In this document: positions 53,361 to 61,600 of the stretch, one piece after another | How positions within the stretch are numbered: position 1 is the stretch's first letter | How the letters are laid out: each line of letters begins with the position of its first letter | Source of the DNA: Hybos culiciformis | Lineage: Eukaryota; Arthropoda; Insecta; Diptera; Hybotidae | Length of the DNA stretch: 64,000 nucleotides | Direction: 5' to 3' | Assembly (NCBI GenBank): GCA_964007475.1 | Contig: OZ023275.1 | Span: forward strand, 9,961,829-10,025,828 | Notes under the pieces: model-generated | Databases searched by the model: none | What the model saw: the letters and a program-made list of their open reading frames with translations, nothing else | Told to the model about the DNA's origin: nothing | Position numbers and translations under genes: made by a program

Positions 53361-54888
53361 ACAAATGCAACATCAACAATTATCTCCAATACATCATCAT
53401 CAGTCTCTGCAACAACCATCACAACAGCAACAAAACCATCATTATCATCCGCCAACTCATCAATCCAAATTAAGCGCTGCATTACAGCAGCCTCAAGAGG
53501 AAGTTAAACAAATGTTCCTAGTACCTAATCATTTACAGCATCAACCTAACATGAAGCAGGAAGACAATGGAAATGGTTCTGCTGGTTCTAGTAATATTCA
53601 GTTACCATCGCATCTTGTTAATGGAACTATTTTAAAGACTGCATTAACGAATCCTAGTGAAATTGTTCACTTAAGACATCGTCTTGATAATGCTGTAAGC
53701 TCATCAAGAGATCGTCAATTATCTTTAGATCATGCCCTAAACAAAATTCAAACTTTAATCGACTGTGATGGTATGGAAGATATAGCAACTTTGCCACATT
53801 TTTCTGAATTTTTAGAGGATAAATCTGAAATTAGTGAAAAATTATGTAATATTGGTGATTCTATTGTACATAAATTAGTGTCATGGACTAAAAAGTTACC
53901 GTTTTATCTAGAAATTCCTGTAGAAATTCACACTAAATTATTGACAGATAAATGGCATGAAATTGTTATATTAACTACAGCAGCATATCAAGCCTTGCAT
54001 GGTTCTAAAAAGTTATCTCCAAGCAATCAACAATCACAAATATCTGGTTTACCTTTTCATAAAGATGATCCAGAATTTGTGCAAGAAGTAAATTCACATT
54101 TTTGTACATTACAAACATGTCTTACTACCTTGATGGGTCAGGAAATATCAATGGAACAATTGCGATTAGATGTTGGAGAATTGGTTGAAAAAATGACTCA
54201 AATTACCATAATTTTTCGTCGAATAAGGCTAAAAATGGAAGAATATGTTTGCTTAAAAGTTTACATATTATTGAACAAAGGTATGTTAACCAGCATTTCA
54301 TTAAATATTTTAACCTAACGTAAGATCAATTTTTGTTATTTTAATCGAACCAAAAAATAAAACAAATATTTTTTTTTTTTTCAGAATTGGAACTTGAAAG
54401 TATTCAGGAGAGATATTTGCATGTTTTAAAAACCTTTTTGCAACATTCTTCGCCACAAAATCCGCAAGCAAGATTGGATGAATTATTATCCCATGTACCA
54501 GACGTAAGTTATTGTATTAGTGAACAAATTTTATCCAAATCATTACATTTTTATTTTCACTTCAATTAGTTTTCGATTAAAATTTATTCGTTATAATGTG
54601 CCAATTTTCCCATATTTCGATATGCATTATTAGATTGTTCTATAAGATTGAAACAAAAAACGAAACCCTTGTTAATTTTTGAACTTTCATCTTTATTCGT
54701 ATTTTTATATTTTTTTTTTAGAGGAAGTTTTGTTTATCAAATTAATCAATTAATTAATAAAATATTCCTAATCAATTTTTAATTTGTTTTCTATATATTT
54801 CGTTTAGATTCAAGCCGCTGCTTCACTTTTGATTGAAAGTAAAATGTTTTATGTACCGTTTGTATTAAATTCAGCCAGTATAAGGTAG
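26628..54888 (+). CDS. Hr4: Nuclear receptor HR4 (DHR4/GRF), full spliced coding region
   Basis: Spliced gene, join(26628..26736, 50972..53006, 53073..54280, 54385..54503, 54808..54888): 3552 nt, 1183 aa plus TAG. Every intron is GT-AG and every junction keeps frame (phases 1, 2, 1, 0). Numbering from the first Met, the DNA-binding domain spans about residues 693-770 with two C4 zinc fingers, and the ligand-binding domain about 955-1183. The HR4 signature block beginning [17 protein letters not shown] starts at residue 39. In Drosophila, HR4 is an ecdysone-inducible nuclear transcription factor that represses early ecdysone-response genes, promotes ftz-f1 expression before pupation and controls ecdysone pulses in the prothoracic gland; the same role is inferred here. 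The protein is of similar size order to the large fly protein, with long disordered segments. Identity is based on recalled family sequence, and the family call is very secure. The N-terminal exon choice is less certain, because a second first exon exists at 36917. Confidence 0.93.
26737..36916. other. First part of Hr4 intron 1 (AT-rich)
   Basis: Follows the GTACGT donor of exon 1A. No exon or gene recognised. Contains the long (AT)n run at 28597..28641 and a dense series of A and T homopolymers. Long open stretches on the minus strand (for example 31414..31722 and 35220..35603) translate to Phe/Lys/Tyr low-complexity sequence and are not credible genes. Confidence 0.65.
28597..28641. repeat. 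(AT)22 microsatellite
   Basis: A 45-bp uninterrupted AT alternation inside Hr4 intron 1, the longest dinucleotide array noticed in the window. Confidence 0.95.
36917..37244 (+). CDS. Hr4: Candidate alternative first coding exon of Hr4 (isoform 1B)
   Basis: A 109-codon open stretch begins at ATG 36917. An in-frame TAA lies at 36890..36892, with no AG acceptor in between, so the ATG is a genuine candidate start. The peptide is rich in T, S, N and K, and has an acidic Asp/Glu run near residues 79-93 ([13 protein letters not shown]). Coding character stops where a GTTAGT donor-like site begins (37245); the in-frame TAG lies inside that site. Splicing there leaves phase 1 and joins exon 2 in frame as C-R-I-M-T, predicting a 1256-aa receptor. 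An acceptor-like TTTTTCAG just before 36794 could define the 5' edge of this exon. The donor is not optimal (C before GT, T at +3). It could instead be an unrelated small gene inside the intron. I do not recognise a homologue of this peptide. Confidence 0.55.
37245..42285. other. Hr4 intron 1, region between candidate exon 1B and the first MITE
   Basis: AT-rich with no recognised gene. Two places are slightly GC-richer: about 39862-39950, with no usable open frame identified, and 41812-42021, described separately. Confidence 0.55.
41812..42021. pseudogene. Coding-like island of unknown identity, possible mobile-element relic
   Basis: The island is GC-richer than its flanks. One + frame starting at the ATG at 41815 gives [16 protein letters not shown] before a stop, an acidic opening reminiscent of the N-terminus of piggyBac-type transposases. 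The +1-shifted frame stays open to 42021 and contains [16 protein letters not shown] and VVEGLSYP. Neither frame can be assigned to a family with confidence, and the minus strand is also partly open. It may be a frameshifted transposase fragment or an unrelated exon. Confidence 0.25.
42289..43050. mobile_element. 762-bp non-autonomous DNA transposon (MITE), Harbinger-like TTA target duplication
   Basis: The ends form an inverted repeat starting TGCTAGAGATAGAGTCGACG. The first 34 bp are identical at both ends and imperfect pairing continues to about 48 bp. TTA flanks both sides (42286..42288 and 43051..43053), the trinucleotide target duplication typical of PIF/Harbinger elements. The ends are rich in CG (ACGCGCGT), in sharp contrast to the AT-rich interior. 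No transposase is encoded, so movement would need a partner element. It lies inside Hr4 intron 1. The near-identical ends suggest fairly recent insertion. Confidence 0.88.
42811..42870. repeat. Direct duplication, 36-bp period, inside the MITE
   Basis: The 24-bp segment starting TACAACAAAATAAACAACAC occurs at 42811 and again at 42847, separated by similar T-runs. Probably slippage or an internal duplication within the element. Confidence 0.85.
43054..46019. other. Hr4 intron 1, AT-rich spacer
   Basis: No gene recognised. Contains a (TTA)n microsatellite at 43402..43427 and frequent T tracts. Confidence 0.6.
43402..43427. repeat. (TTA)n microsatellite
   Basis: About nine TTA units, uninterrupted. 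Confidence 0.9.
46020..46335. mobile_element. 316-bp MITE with perfect 15-bp terminal inverted repeats
   Basis: It begins TACCTAGTTTACATG and ends CATGTAAACTAGGTA, exact reverse complements. If the outer TA is the target duplication the terminal repeat is 13 bp; alternatively TAT flanks both sides. The interior is made of degenerate GGTTGAA/TTCAACC units on both strands, and the terminal motif ATGTAAAC recurs at 46071, 46148 and 46265. The element is markedly GC-richer than its surroundings and has no coding capacity. The superfamily is unresolved: a TA duplication would suggest Tc1/mariner. Confidence 0.82.
46336..49717. other. Hr4 intron 1, AT-rich spacer
   Basis: No gene recognised except the small minus-strand coding-like remnant at 48599..48694. 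A pair of ATCATGGAATTG repeats lies near 48727..48752. Confidence 0.6.
48599..48694 (-). pseudogene. Short coding-like minus-strand remnant ending in a poly-A run
   Basis: On the minus strand an ATG opens [14 protein letters not shown], then an in-frame TGA, then [16 protein letters not shown] and a TAA followed directly by an A tract. The GC-richer composition, the single disabling stop and the poly-A suggest a decayed retrocopy or transposon remnant, but it is short and I recognise no parent protein. Confidence 0.25.
50417..50468. repeat. Perfect 18-bp inverted repeat with 16-nt loop
   Basis: The arm ATTGCCAAAAATATTACG (50417..50434) pairs exactly with its complement at 50451..50468. It lies inside the 950-bp element and, if the Hr4 pre-mRNA is transcribed through it, would form a stable stem. 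Confidence 0.9.
50580..50604. repeat. 9-bp hairpin CATACAAAA / TTTTGTATG
   Basis: Small inverted repeat with a 7-nt loop, inside the same 950-bp element. Confidence 0.6.
50972..53006 (+). CDS. Hr4: Hr4 exon 2: N-terminal regulatory region and first half of zinc finger 1
   Basis: The exon follows a TTATTTTTTAG acceptor and ends at a GTAAGT donor after TGC-GAG-GG (phase 2). It opens with the HR4-specific block [17 protein letters not shown] (residues 39-55), followed by a basic KLKRRK motif and an [11 protein letters not shown] segment. About 600 residues of Gln, Ser, Pro and Asn-rich, probably disordered sequence come next, with Q runs near residues 269-274 and 358-367. Six lysines sit in hydrophobic-K-x-E context (133, 253, 298, 414, 470, 507). 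An EEDEQPLVC segment leads into the DNA-binding domain, whose first three zinc ligands are Cys696, Cys699 and Cys713. An internal ATG at 50977 could serve as a start if a non-coding first exon were used. Confidence 0.96.
53073..54280 (+). CDS. Hr4: Hr4 exon 3: rest of DNA-binding domain, polyQ hinge, most of ligand-binding domain
   Basis: The exon begins after TTGACAG, and its first T completes the glycine codon of CEGCKGFFK. The intron (53007..53072, 66 bp) falls between the third and fourth zinc cysteines. Cys716 completes finger 1. Finger 2 uses Cys732, 738, 748 and 751 with standard C-x5-C-x9-C-x2-C spacing. The P-box region reads CEGCKG. The C-terminal extension ([20 protein letters not shown]) and a basic stretch after it are characteristic of the HR4/GCNF group. 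A hinge with a 12-Gln run (53329..53364) and an M-K-Q-E motif follows. The ligand-binding domain starts around residue 955 and includes the helix 3-5 signature region, in which [12 protein letters not shown] and [17 protein letters not shown] are recognisable. The exon ends in KVYILLNK at a GTATGT donor, phase 1. Confidence 0.96.
53329..53364 (+). repeat. CAG/CAA run encoding 12 Gln in Hr4
   Basis: Twelve Gln codons with CAG and CAA interspersed, in the hinge between the DNA- and ligand-binding domains. Likely variable in length between individuals, though codon mixing limits slippage. Confidence 0.95.
54385..54503 (+). CDS. Hr4: Hr4 exon 4: ligand-binding domain, helices 9-10 region
   Basis: The acceptor is a long T tract ending TCAG (intron 54281..54384, 104 bp). 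The G left by exon 3 plus AA makes Glu1118, giving [22 protein letters not shown], a continuous helix of the nuclear receptor fold. It contains an LDELL sequence (L-x-x-L-L form), probably structural here because it lies inside the fold. The exon ends CCAGAC at a GTAAGT donor in phase 0. Residues 1118-1157. Confidence 0.94.
54808..54888 (+). CDS. Hr4: Hr4 exon 5: end of ligand-binding domain and TAG stop
   Basis: The acceptor is TTTCGTTTAG (intron 54504..54807, 304 bp). Twenty-six codons encode [18 protein letters not shown] and then VLNSASIR, the normal conserved C-terminus of insect HR4 proteins as I recall them, then TAG at 54886..54888. No acidic AF-2 helix of the typical activating receptor type is evident, which fits the repressor role described for HR4. 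The bases after the stop are CAG ATG, and the same reading frame stays open for over 900 nt, as described in the next entry. Confidence 0.93.
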   Translation: MQAAASLLIESKMFYVPFVLNSASIR

Positions 54889-55833
54889 CAGATGCTTGAA
54901 AGTGGGCTTTTTACAACAGAGAGAAATGCTTCAATGCACCATCAAATCAAACAAGAGCGTCAATGTGAAGAAAACACTTCATCGGAAAAACACCGTTTGC
55001 AGCGACATCAAAATAATATAACACTGCCATTATCTATAAATGATACAAAAATGCAAAATAAGACTTCACTGCAAGATAAGTCAGATGAGTACAGTAATAA
55101 ATTCTCACTAACGACATCCATATTAAAATCTCAACACAATAGATATAATAAATTAGAAAATCAACAACAATTATTGCCATTACAACAATATAAGCCTACA
55201 TCAATATTACATTCGCATTTAACATCAAATAGACCATTATCATCAACATCGTCATCATCATTATTGACTTCGACATCAACATCGACTTGTTCCTCTTTGT
55301 TACAACAACAAACTATCGCTACAAATATAGGACTGAAATCACAATTTAATTCTCACCAACAACTTAAGGACATACCAGAGATTTTACAACAACAACAACA
55401 ACAACAGCAAACACAAGAAGAAAACTTTTATAGTACTAGTAGTAATAGCAGTAATAATAGCGTTAGTATTAAAAAATTATTACCAAATTTTATTTTAACA
55501 CAAACAAAACATAATAATAATCTTAGCTGTAGTAATAATAATACTAGTAATAAAAATAATAAGAATTGTAATTTTATTAGTCCAATAACTGCCACACAAC
55601 CACAACGACAACAGCAACCAACTTCATTACCATCAAATACCGTTATGACAACAAATAATAGCTACACCATCAATAATAGTAGCATTGGTGGTGAATTTAT
55701 TCATCATAATATTAATAATGACATTTCAACAGGTTCTGTTAAAAGAGCTGGTGCTAATAACGGTAACAGTAGAACTGATGCTAATGATGATGTTACTGTT
55801 GTTGTTTTTAAAACAATGTTACCTGATGACTGA
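54889..55833 (+). CDS. In-frame C-terminal extension of Hr4 beyond its TAG stop (candidate readthrough or alternative-splice coding region)
   Basis: Directly after TAG 54886..54888 the Hr4 frame stays open from CAG 54889 to TGA 55831..55833. That is 314 sense codons; translation through the stop gives a 1498-aa protein. The peptide opens QMLESGLFTTERNASMHH, contains an I-K-Q-E motif like those of the Hr4 N-terminal region, an 8-Gln run (55387..55410), Ser/Thr runs near 55245-55290, Asn-rich segments, and ends DVTVVVFKTMLPDD. Its low-complexity Q/S/N make-up resembles the Hr4 N-terminus, while surrounding non-coding DNA rarely stays open beyond 100 codons. Possible routes are readthrough of TAG-C, splicing from exon 4 to the AG at 54890..54891 (phase 0, which would skip exon 5), reinitiation at ATG 54892, or UAG editing. 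I recognise no domain. Coding status is likely; the mechanism is unknown. Confidence 0.65.
   Translation, partial: QMLESGLFTTERNASMHHQIKQERQCEENTSSEKHRLQRHQNNITLPLSINDTKMQNKTSLQDKSDEYSNKFSLTTSILKSQHNRYNKLENQQQLLPLQQYKPTSILHSHLTSNRPLSSTSSSSLLTSTSTSTCSSLLQQQTIATNIGLKSQFNSHQQLKDIPEILQQQQQQQQTQEENFYSTSSNSSNNSVSIKKLLPNFILTQTKHNNNLSCSNNNTSNKNNKNCNFISPITATQPQRQQQPTSLPSNTVMTTNNSYTINNSSIGGEFIHHNINNDISTGSVKRAGANNGNSRTDANDDVTVVVFKTMLPDD
55387..55410 (+). repeat. CAA-rich run encoding 8 Gln in the Hr4 extension
   Basis: Seven CAA codons and one CAG in the frame that continues past the Hr4 TAG. Confidence 0.9.
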
Positions 55834-56110
55834 ATTAATTTTAATTAATATTTAATTATATGTTATTTTTAGGTTTTTGTACTAATTTTTTTGTATTTCG
55901 AAAATATGTAAAATAATTTTTTTTATACAAATAAATTAAAAAAAATTTTTGTTTAAAAAATTTTGTAATAAGTTTTTTCACCATTTAATTAAACTTAATT
56001 TTTATTTTTTTTTTTTTTGTAAAAAGTATTTAATTTTTTTTTTTTACATAATTTAATCAAAAATTTTATATTATCTATCTATGCCTATTATTTAGAAAAT
56101 AAAATTATAC
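55834..56110 (+). promoter_or_regulatory. Hr4: Probable proximal Hr4 3' UTR with polyadenylation-signal hexamers
   Basis: The coding-like sequence ends at TGA 55831..55833 and is followed at once by AT-rich DNA with T and A runs. AATAAA hexamers occur at 55930..55935 and 56098..56103. This hexamer is common by chance in DNA of this composition, so the true cleavage site cannot be assigned. Nuclear receptor genes often have long 3' UTRs, and the transcript may extend further. Confidence 0.35.
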
Positions 56111-58500
56111 GACTTTTAAAAATAAATTTTTGTTAACATAAAAAAAATTACTAAGTACATAATATGTTGTAAAAAAAAATCTAATTATTACACTTTAAAC
56201 ATCTATGTATGTATATTGATAGAGTATTTTGTAATTTCTATAAAATATGTTTGCAATTTTTTGAACATTATGTAAGATAAAATTTTAGATTGGAATTCTT
56301 TAAGGCAAACAATTTTTTCAGTAATAATAACTAATTAAAAATCAATACAACTTCTGACTTTTGAATTGCTTTTAATTTAAATACGAAAAGAGTAACTAGA
56401 AAAAATTCTTCTTTATTCAGTTATCTTTATAAATTTTTTTATGCTCACGGTTTATTTATTAACTTTGTAAAAGAGAAGCTTGAAAAATATCTCTTCAATG
56501 CAGTCATATTACAGATATATTATATATATTATAATATTCATCTTATTTTATTTATTATTTTTTCTTCAAAGGTAAATTTTATTTTTTTAAATACAGAATG
56601 CGCTTAAATTAAGAAATCTTGCATTTATATTCAGAAAATGGCAAACTTAAAAAAGAATGCTCAATATCATCATATTAATAAATTGAAAAAAAATTTACAC
56701 AATTTCAATAGCATCGGAATCGCAATTGCTGGAAATAGATCTACAATATTTTAGCTATTTTTAGATGAAAAATTAATTATATCTGAAAAAAAAATAATTT
56801 AATAAACTTCATGGATAAAATTATTGCTTTTTGAAAAAAAATAAATAAAAAAATAAAAATAAATAATTAAGCAAAAAAATCCATTTTATTTTAACGAACT
56901 AATGCCAGATAGTAAGCGCAGCTTTTTTCAATAATTTAATCTAATCAGTCATAGGAATCTAAGCTTAAAAGAATAGCAAACCAGAATATCGATTTGTATG
57001 TCTCTGTTACAATATTATATATTTAATTTTATGGACATTACTTTTGTATTTTATTTATGATTTTACAAGTTTATTTTCTGTGCAAGCTTAACTATATTTT
57101 ACCCTGTGATCTTGGAGCTCATTTTTATATTCAATTAGCCTAAAAATTGTGTTATAATTTGTTAATATTTAAATATTAGATTCAAAATTTTAAGTTAACA
57201 TCTTCAAATTCATTAACTCTTTCATTCAATCTTTTTTATAACGCAAATCTCTTATATCCGGAATCAAACCAAAATTTTATTTTCTTGCAACAAATTCCTA
57301 TTTTAAAATTTAAATCAAATTTTTTTATTTATCCATTATGCATAGTAGAAAAATTATAATTAAATAATGTCTATCAAGAAACTTAAATGATATTTTTTTT
57401 TTATTAAAATTCTTAAAAGGCACTAAATTAATAACTCGTTCGAACCCTCATGGAATCTTATTTTGCATTTATTACACTTCTGTTAAAAATTACATCTAAA
57501 AAACTTTATGATAAATAATATTGGTAAAAAATATAAACACTTAATTACATTTATATTATAATTATTAATTATTATATTTTAATAGTGCATTTTAAATTTT
57601 TAACTATTTTAAAAAATCTATCTTTTTTTATGTAATTTTGTGTATTATTTTTTTTTGCATATTTAACTCTTATTTTAATACTAAAGTAATGATATCATTT
57701 CATTTTAAAAATATTTTTTTAAAATTACGTTTGATTTTGAATGCACATAAATTATGTATTTCATGTTAAAATTGACTGATTTTATTTTTTATTTTTTGTT
57801 TTGATTTTGTTTTAACAAAAAAAATCTTCTATGTATAAAATTTTAAAATATTTACGTACATATATATAATATATAAATATATATATAAAAAATTAATAAA
57901 AAAAATATGTAAAATAAAATCAAATAATGTTATTAAAAATATAATTTTCTGTTTTATTTTCTTTAATTATTGACATCAGATTTTTATTGCTTTTAGTTCT
58001 TTTTTTAAGATATATTTTCTAATAATCAAATTCATGAATGATACAATTGTGTTCGAATCACACGGCATAATCATGAAAAATTTTCCAAACGATCTCTAAA
58101 AATTCAAGTTTTATATAGGTAATTATGAAATCTTTCATTTCTGTTATTGCGTTTAAAATAATATTAGATTTTTGCACTTAAAAAAAGTTTATTGCTCTTT
58201 GATCTTATTTTTCTTATAGTTTATATGAGTTTTTCATGCTGAATTAGTAAAGCAGAAATAATATCCTTAAAATTTCAATTTTCATGCTAAGTTAGAATAA
58301 ATAATTAACAACTACTATTTTAATTATATATATTATATAATAATTAAAAAAAAAAACAATTCTGCTACAAAAACTCCCACTTATAACTTTAATTCATGAA
58401 TTTTATGGTTAGATAAATACAATACTCAAAAATAAAATACAATACTATGAAAAGAAAACCATTTAAAATAATTACAAAATTAAAATTAAATCATTTGAAA
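56111..58500. other. AT-rich DNA downstream of Hr4
   Basis: No gene recognised. Part may be distal Hr4 3' UTR. Poly-A and poly-T tracts and short TA runs (about 57860-57890) dominate. Confidence 0.6.
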
Positions 58501-58510
58501 AAGTAAATAC

Positions 58511-58680
58511 ATGGTCTTAAGATGGTTACAAGGAATATTAAAATATATGTCATTCTTTGCAATTCCATTAAATTGGCGGGCTATTGTAGAGTGTGCAAAA
58601 ATTCTGATTATTGGTCTATTCATCGAACTAGGAACAACATATATGGCTTCTATAACAATATTTTTCATTTGCATTAAGAA
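58511..58680. other. Unidentified coding-like island, open on both strands
   Basis: A GC-richer island among AT-rich DNA. The minus frame gives segments EAIYVVPSSMNRPIIRIFAH and ARQFNGIAKNDIYFNIPC and is preceded on that strand by ATTGTTATAG, a usable acceptor. A GTATTT donor-like site follows CTTAAGACCAT. The + frame gives a hydrophobic peptide (WLQGILKYMSFFAIPLNW, then ILIIGLFIELGTTYMAS). I recognise neither. The minus frame looks more like a soluble protein exon, so it may be an internal exon of a neighbouring gene or a transposon relic. Confidence 0.25.
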
Positions 58681-58696
58681 AAAATTATTTATTTAA

Positions 58697-61600
58697 AAAC
58701 ATTTAATATAATTTTATTAATTTTTTTTAAATATTCATATACAACTATAATAAGTCATACCAAAAATGAGAAATATTTGCCATAAGCATTAATAAAGTTA
58801 AGTTTTCCCTTATTCAAAATAAAATCTATAAAAATTTCTTTAGTAATGATAGACTTGAAATATTGAAATGACATTATTAACCTTAAATAAAATGTCACGT
58901 TTAAAATTGACAAAAAAAAAAAAAGATGATTATTAAGCCTGCCACCAGTTATTAGTTCGTTAAAACAAATATAGTTTTATTAAAACTCAAATTATTTTTC
59001 ATTGCATTGAATAAAAAAAAAAAAAAATTAAACAAAGAAAAATCTCTTGTACTAGGAAGTCTGAATAAAAATGCCTTTAATTAAAAAAAAAAATTAAAAA
59101 ATAAAATAAAAAATACATTTATTTAAAAATAACTAAAATTTAAAAAATAAAAAAAAACAATTATAATATGTAAAAATATTAAAATATATGTTAAATTTTA
59201 GCTATAATCAAAAATGTATGGCGGAAATGGAATAAGAATCAGAAAAATTTATAATTAATAAAAAAAAAAATTAATTAAATAATGTATATTTATTAAAATA
59301 AGTAATTTAGCTGTAATTGTAATACCAAAAATTTATTCAAATAAAAAAAAATAATTTTATAAAATTAATGTAATAATATTTATGTATAAAATTACCGTGT
59401 GGATGTTTGAAATGTAAAAGCTATACATAGTGTAGTGATATAAGAATATTATAGAAAAAATAACGTTAAAAAAATTTTATTTTAATAAATTGGAACTTAA
59501 TTCTTATTTTCAATAATGTTTTTTTTGCAAATTTTTTCAATTAATTGTAACAATTTTTTGTTGGTGAAATTATTCTTGTTAAATCGTATTTTCACACTAT
59601 CATTTTCAATAAATGTAATGTTATAATGCCAAAAATCTCCAAAAAGAATGTTTTTACAATTTGTAACACTTAAGGTTTTGGAATTAACAAATATTACATA
59701 ATCTCAAATAAAAAGCTCTAGATATGCGCAACAGGTCTAAGGGTATTATTTAGTATACGTACAATGTAAGATGGTGATTGTTAAAAAAAAATTTCACAAT
59801 AGTTATTTTCCCTTATAAGCATACTGTCTTTCATATACCATAAGAACTATTCCAGTATCCGCGGAAATTATAAGCTTAACAAATATTATCAAAATGTTCG
59901 CATATCCATAAGAATTTTTTTGAAACTATTTTAAAAACTCATGCTAACTAAATATCTTGTGAAAATATTAACTTTTAGAGTACTTTGAAATTGATTTTCG
60001 AAAAAAAAAATGTTTTTCATTATAATTTGTTCCAAAAATAAAGACTGCATTACCGCAATTAAAAAAAACTTTATTCATAATATACGAAAAATAAATTCCT
60101 TAAAAATTAACATAATTTGCACATTTGAAAAAAAAAAATTTTTAAATTTAAAAAACGCAACAATTTTTGAAAAATTTTATCTTGAATCGAATATAAATAT
60201 TACTTAAATTTGCTAAAAATTTATATCTTTATTTTAATTTTGTGTTTAATGTTAGCTTTAAATGTTTTTTTTTACATGTCATTAACTTTTTCTTTTTTTT
60301 TTAATTGTTAACTAATATTTAATGATGTTGTAAATATTTACATTATATGAATTATAAAATTATATGTATAGTATATTATAAAATACTAAATAATAAGAAT
60401 GTAAAATAAAATTATACAATATATGTTGCAAATTTGATAAATAATAAAATAATTTTACACAAATAAGTTTAAAAGGAAATGTAATAATAATAAATAATTG
60501 TATATTAATATGAAATAATAAAATAATTTTACATTTATCCAATATTTATTAAAATTTTAAAAGCAAGAAAAATATGAAAATTATTTTTTTTTTTTTTAAT
60601 TATTTTTAAATTTGGACAGAAAAATGCATTTAATTTAATTATTAGTTTTTGGTATTTCGAATGATCTTTCAATTGAAAAATTCAATATATAAAACGTAAT
60701 CTGGATTATTTATAATACAGGCCAATCCAAACCGATGCATATAGTATTTTGAATGTGTAACGATTTATTAATATTTTTATTTATTTATTTTTCTTAACCA
60801 TTTTAATTTTCTAGTATTTAAAACATATAAAACAAATCATTTACATAAATTCTTTTTATAAAATTATGATGACAATTGATTAGAAAACGCAAAACTCTAG
60901 TTTATAACATTAACGAATTTGTTTTCAATTCTTTCAAGTGTTGAAAAACTATACCGCAAAAAGCGCTCCAAACCTACTAGAATCCTAAACAAAATGTTTG
61001 TTGAAATTTAATTTCTGTAAGAAAAAAAAAAAAATTCTGAAAGTTTTAATTTTTATTCATAATTATAAAAAAAATTGATGTAAATGGTTTTGATATTTAT
61101 GTAAATTATAATTGTGTTGAATTATATAAATGGTTTTGATAAATAAATAAGTGGAAACAATTAATAAGCGGATTATATAGAAATATACTTAAATTGAGAT
61201 CACATGTGACAGTATAGTAAATATAAGTTTAATTAAATCAAAATAAATTATTTATAAGAATATGCAATATTTTCCATTATTCTGTTAAAAAAAAATCATT
61301 TAGCAATCAAAATGCAAACATTAAAAAAAAAAATTAATTTCAACAAAAAAAAACATAAATTTAATATTATTAATAAAAAAAATATATATAAACAATAAAT
61401 TGCACTGAAATTATTATTTATTGTACAAAGCTTTTGGACAACAAGAAAAATAAAACTAAAAATTTTTTTAAAAATATAAAACATACATTTCATATAATAT
61501 TAACTTATTACAGTTTTTTAAAAAAAATCTTTTCTTTTTTTTTTTTAATTTATAATGCAACCGTAGGCAGTTGAAGATACAGATTCCGAAAATATTCTTC

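Noticed and set aside
53132..53473. A second + frame overlapping Hr4 exon 3, rich in Ser and Asn
   Set aside because: It is the frame-shifted reading of the CAG/CAA repeat and zinc finger; the true frame carries all zinc cysteines.
58047..58063. tRNA T-arm-like hairpin TGTG-TTCGAAT-CACA
   Set aside because: No D-arm, anticodon arm or acceptor stem pairing could be found at the right distances upstream.
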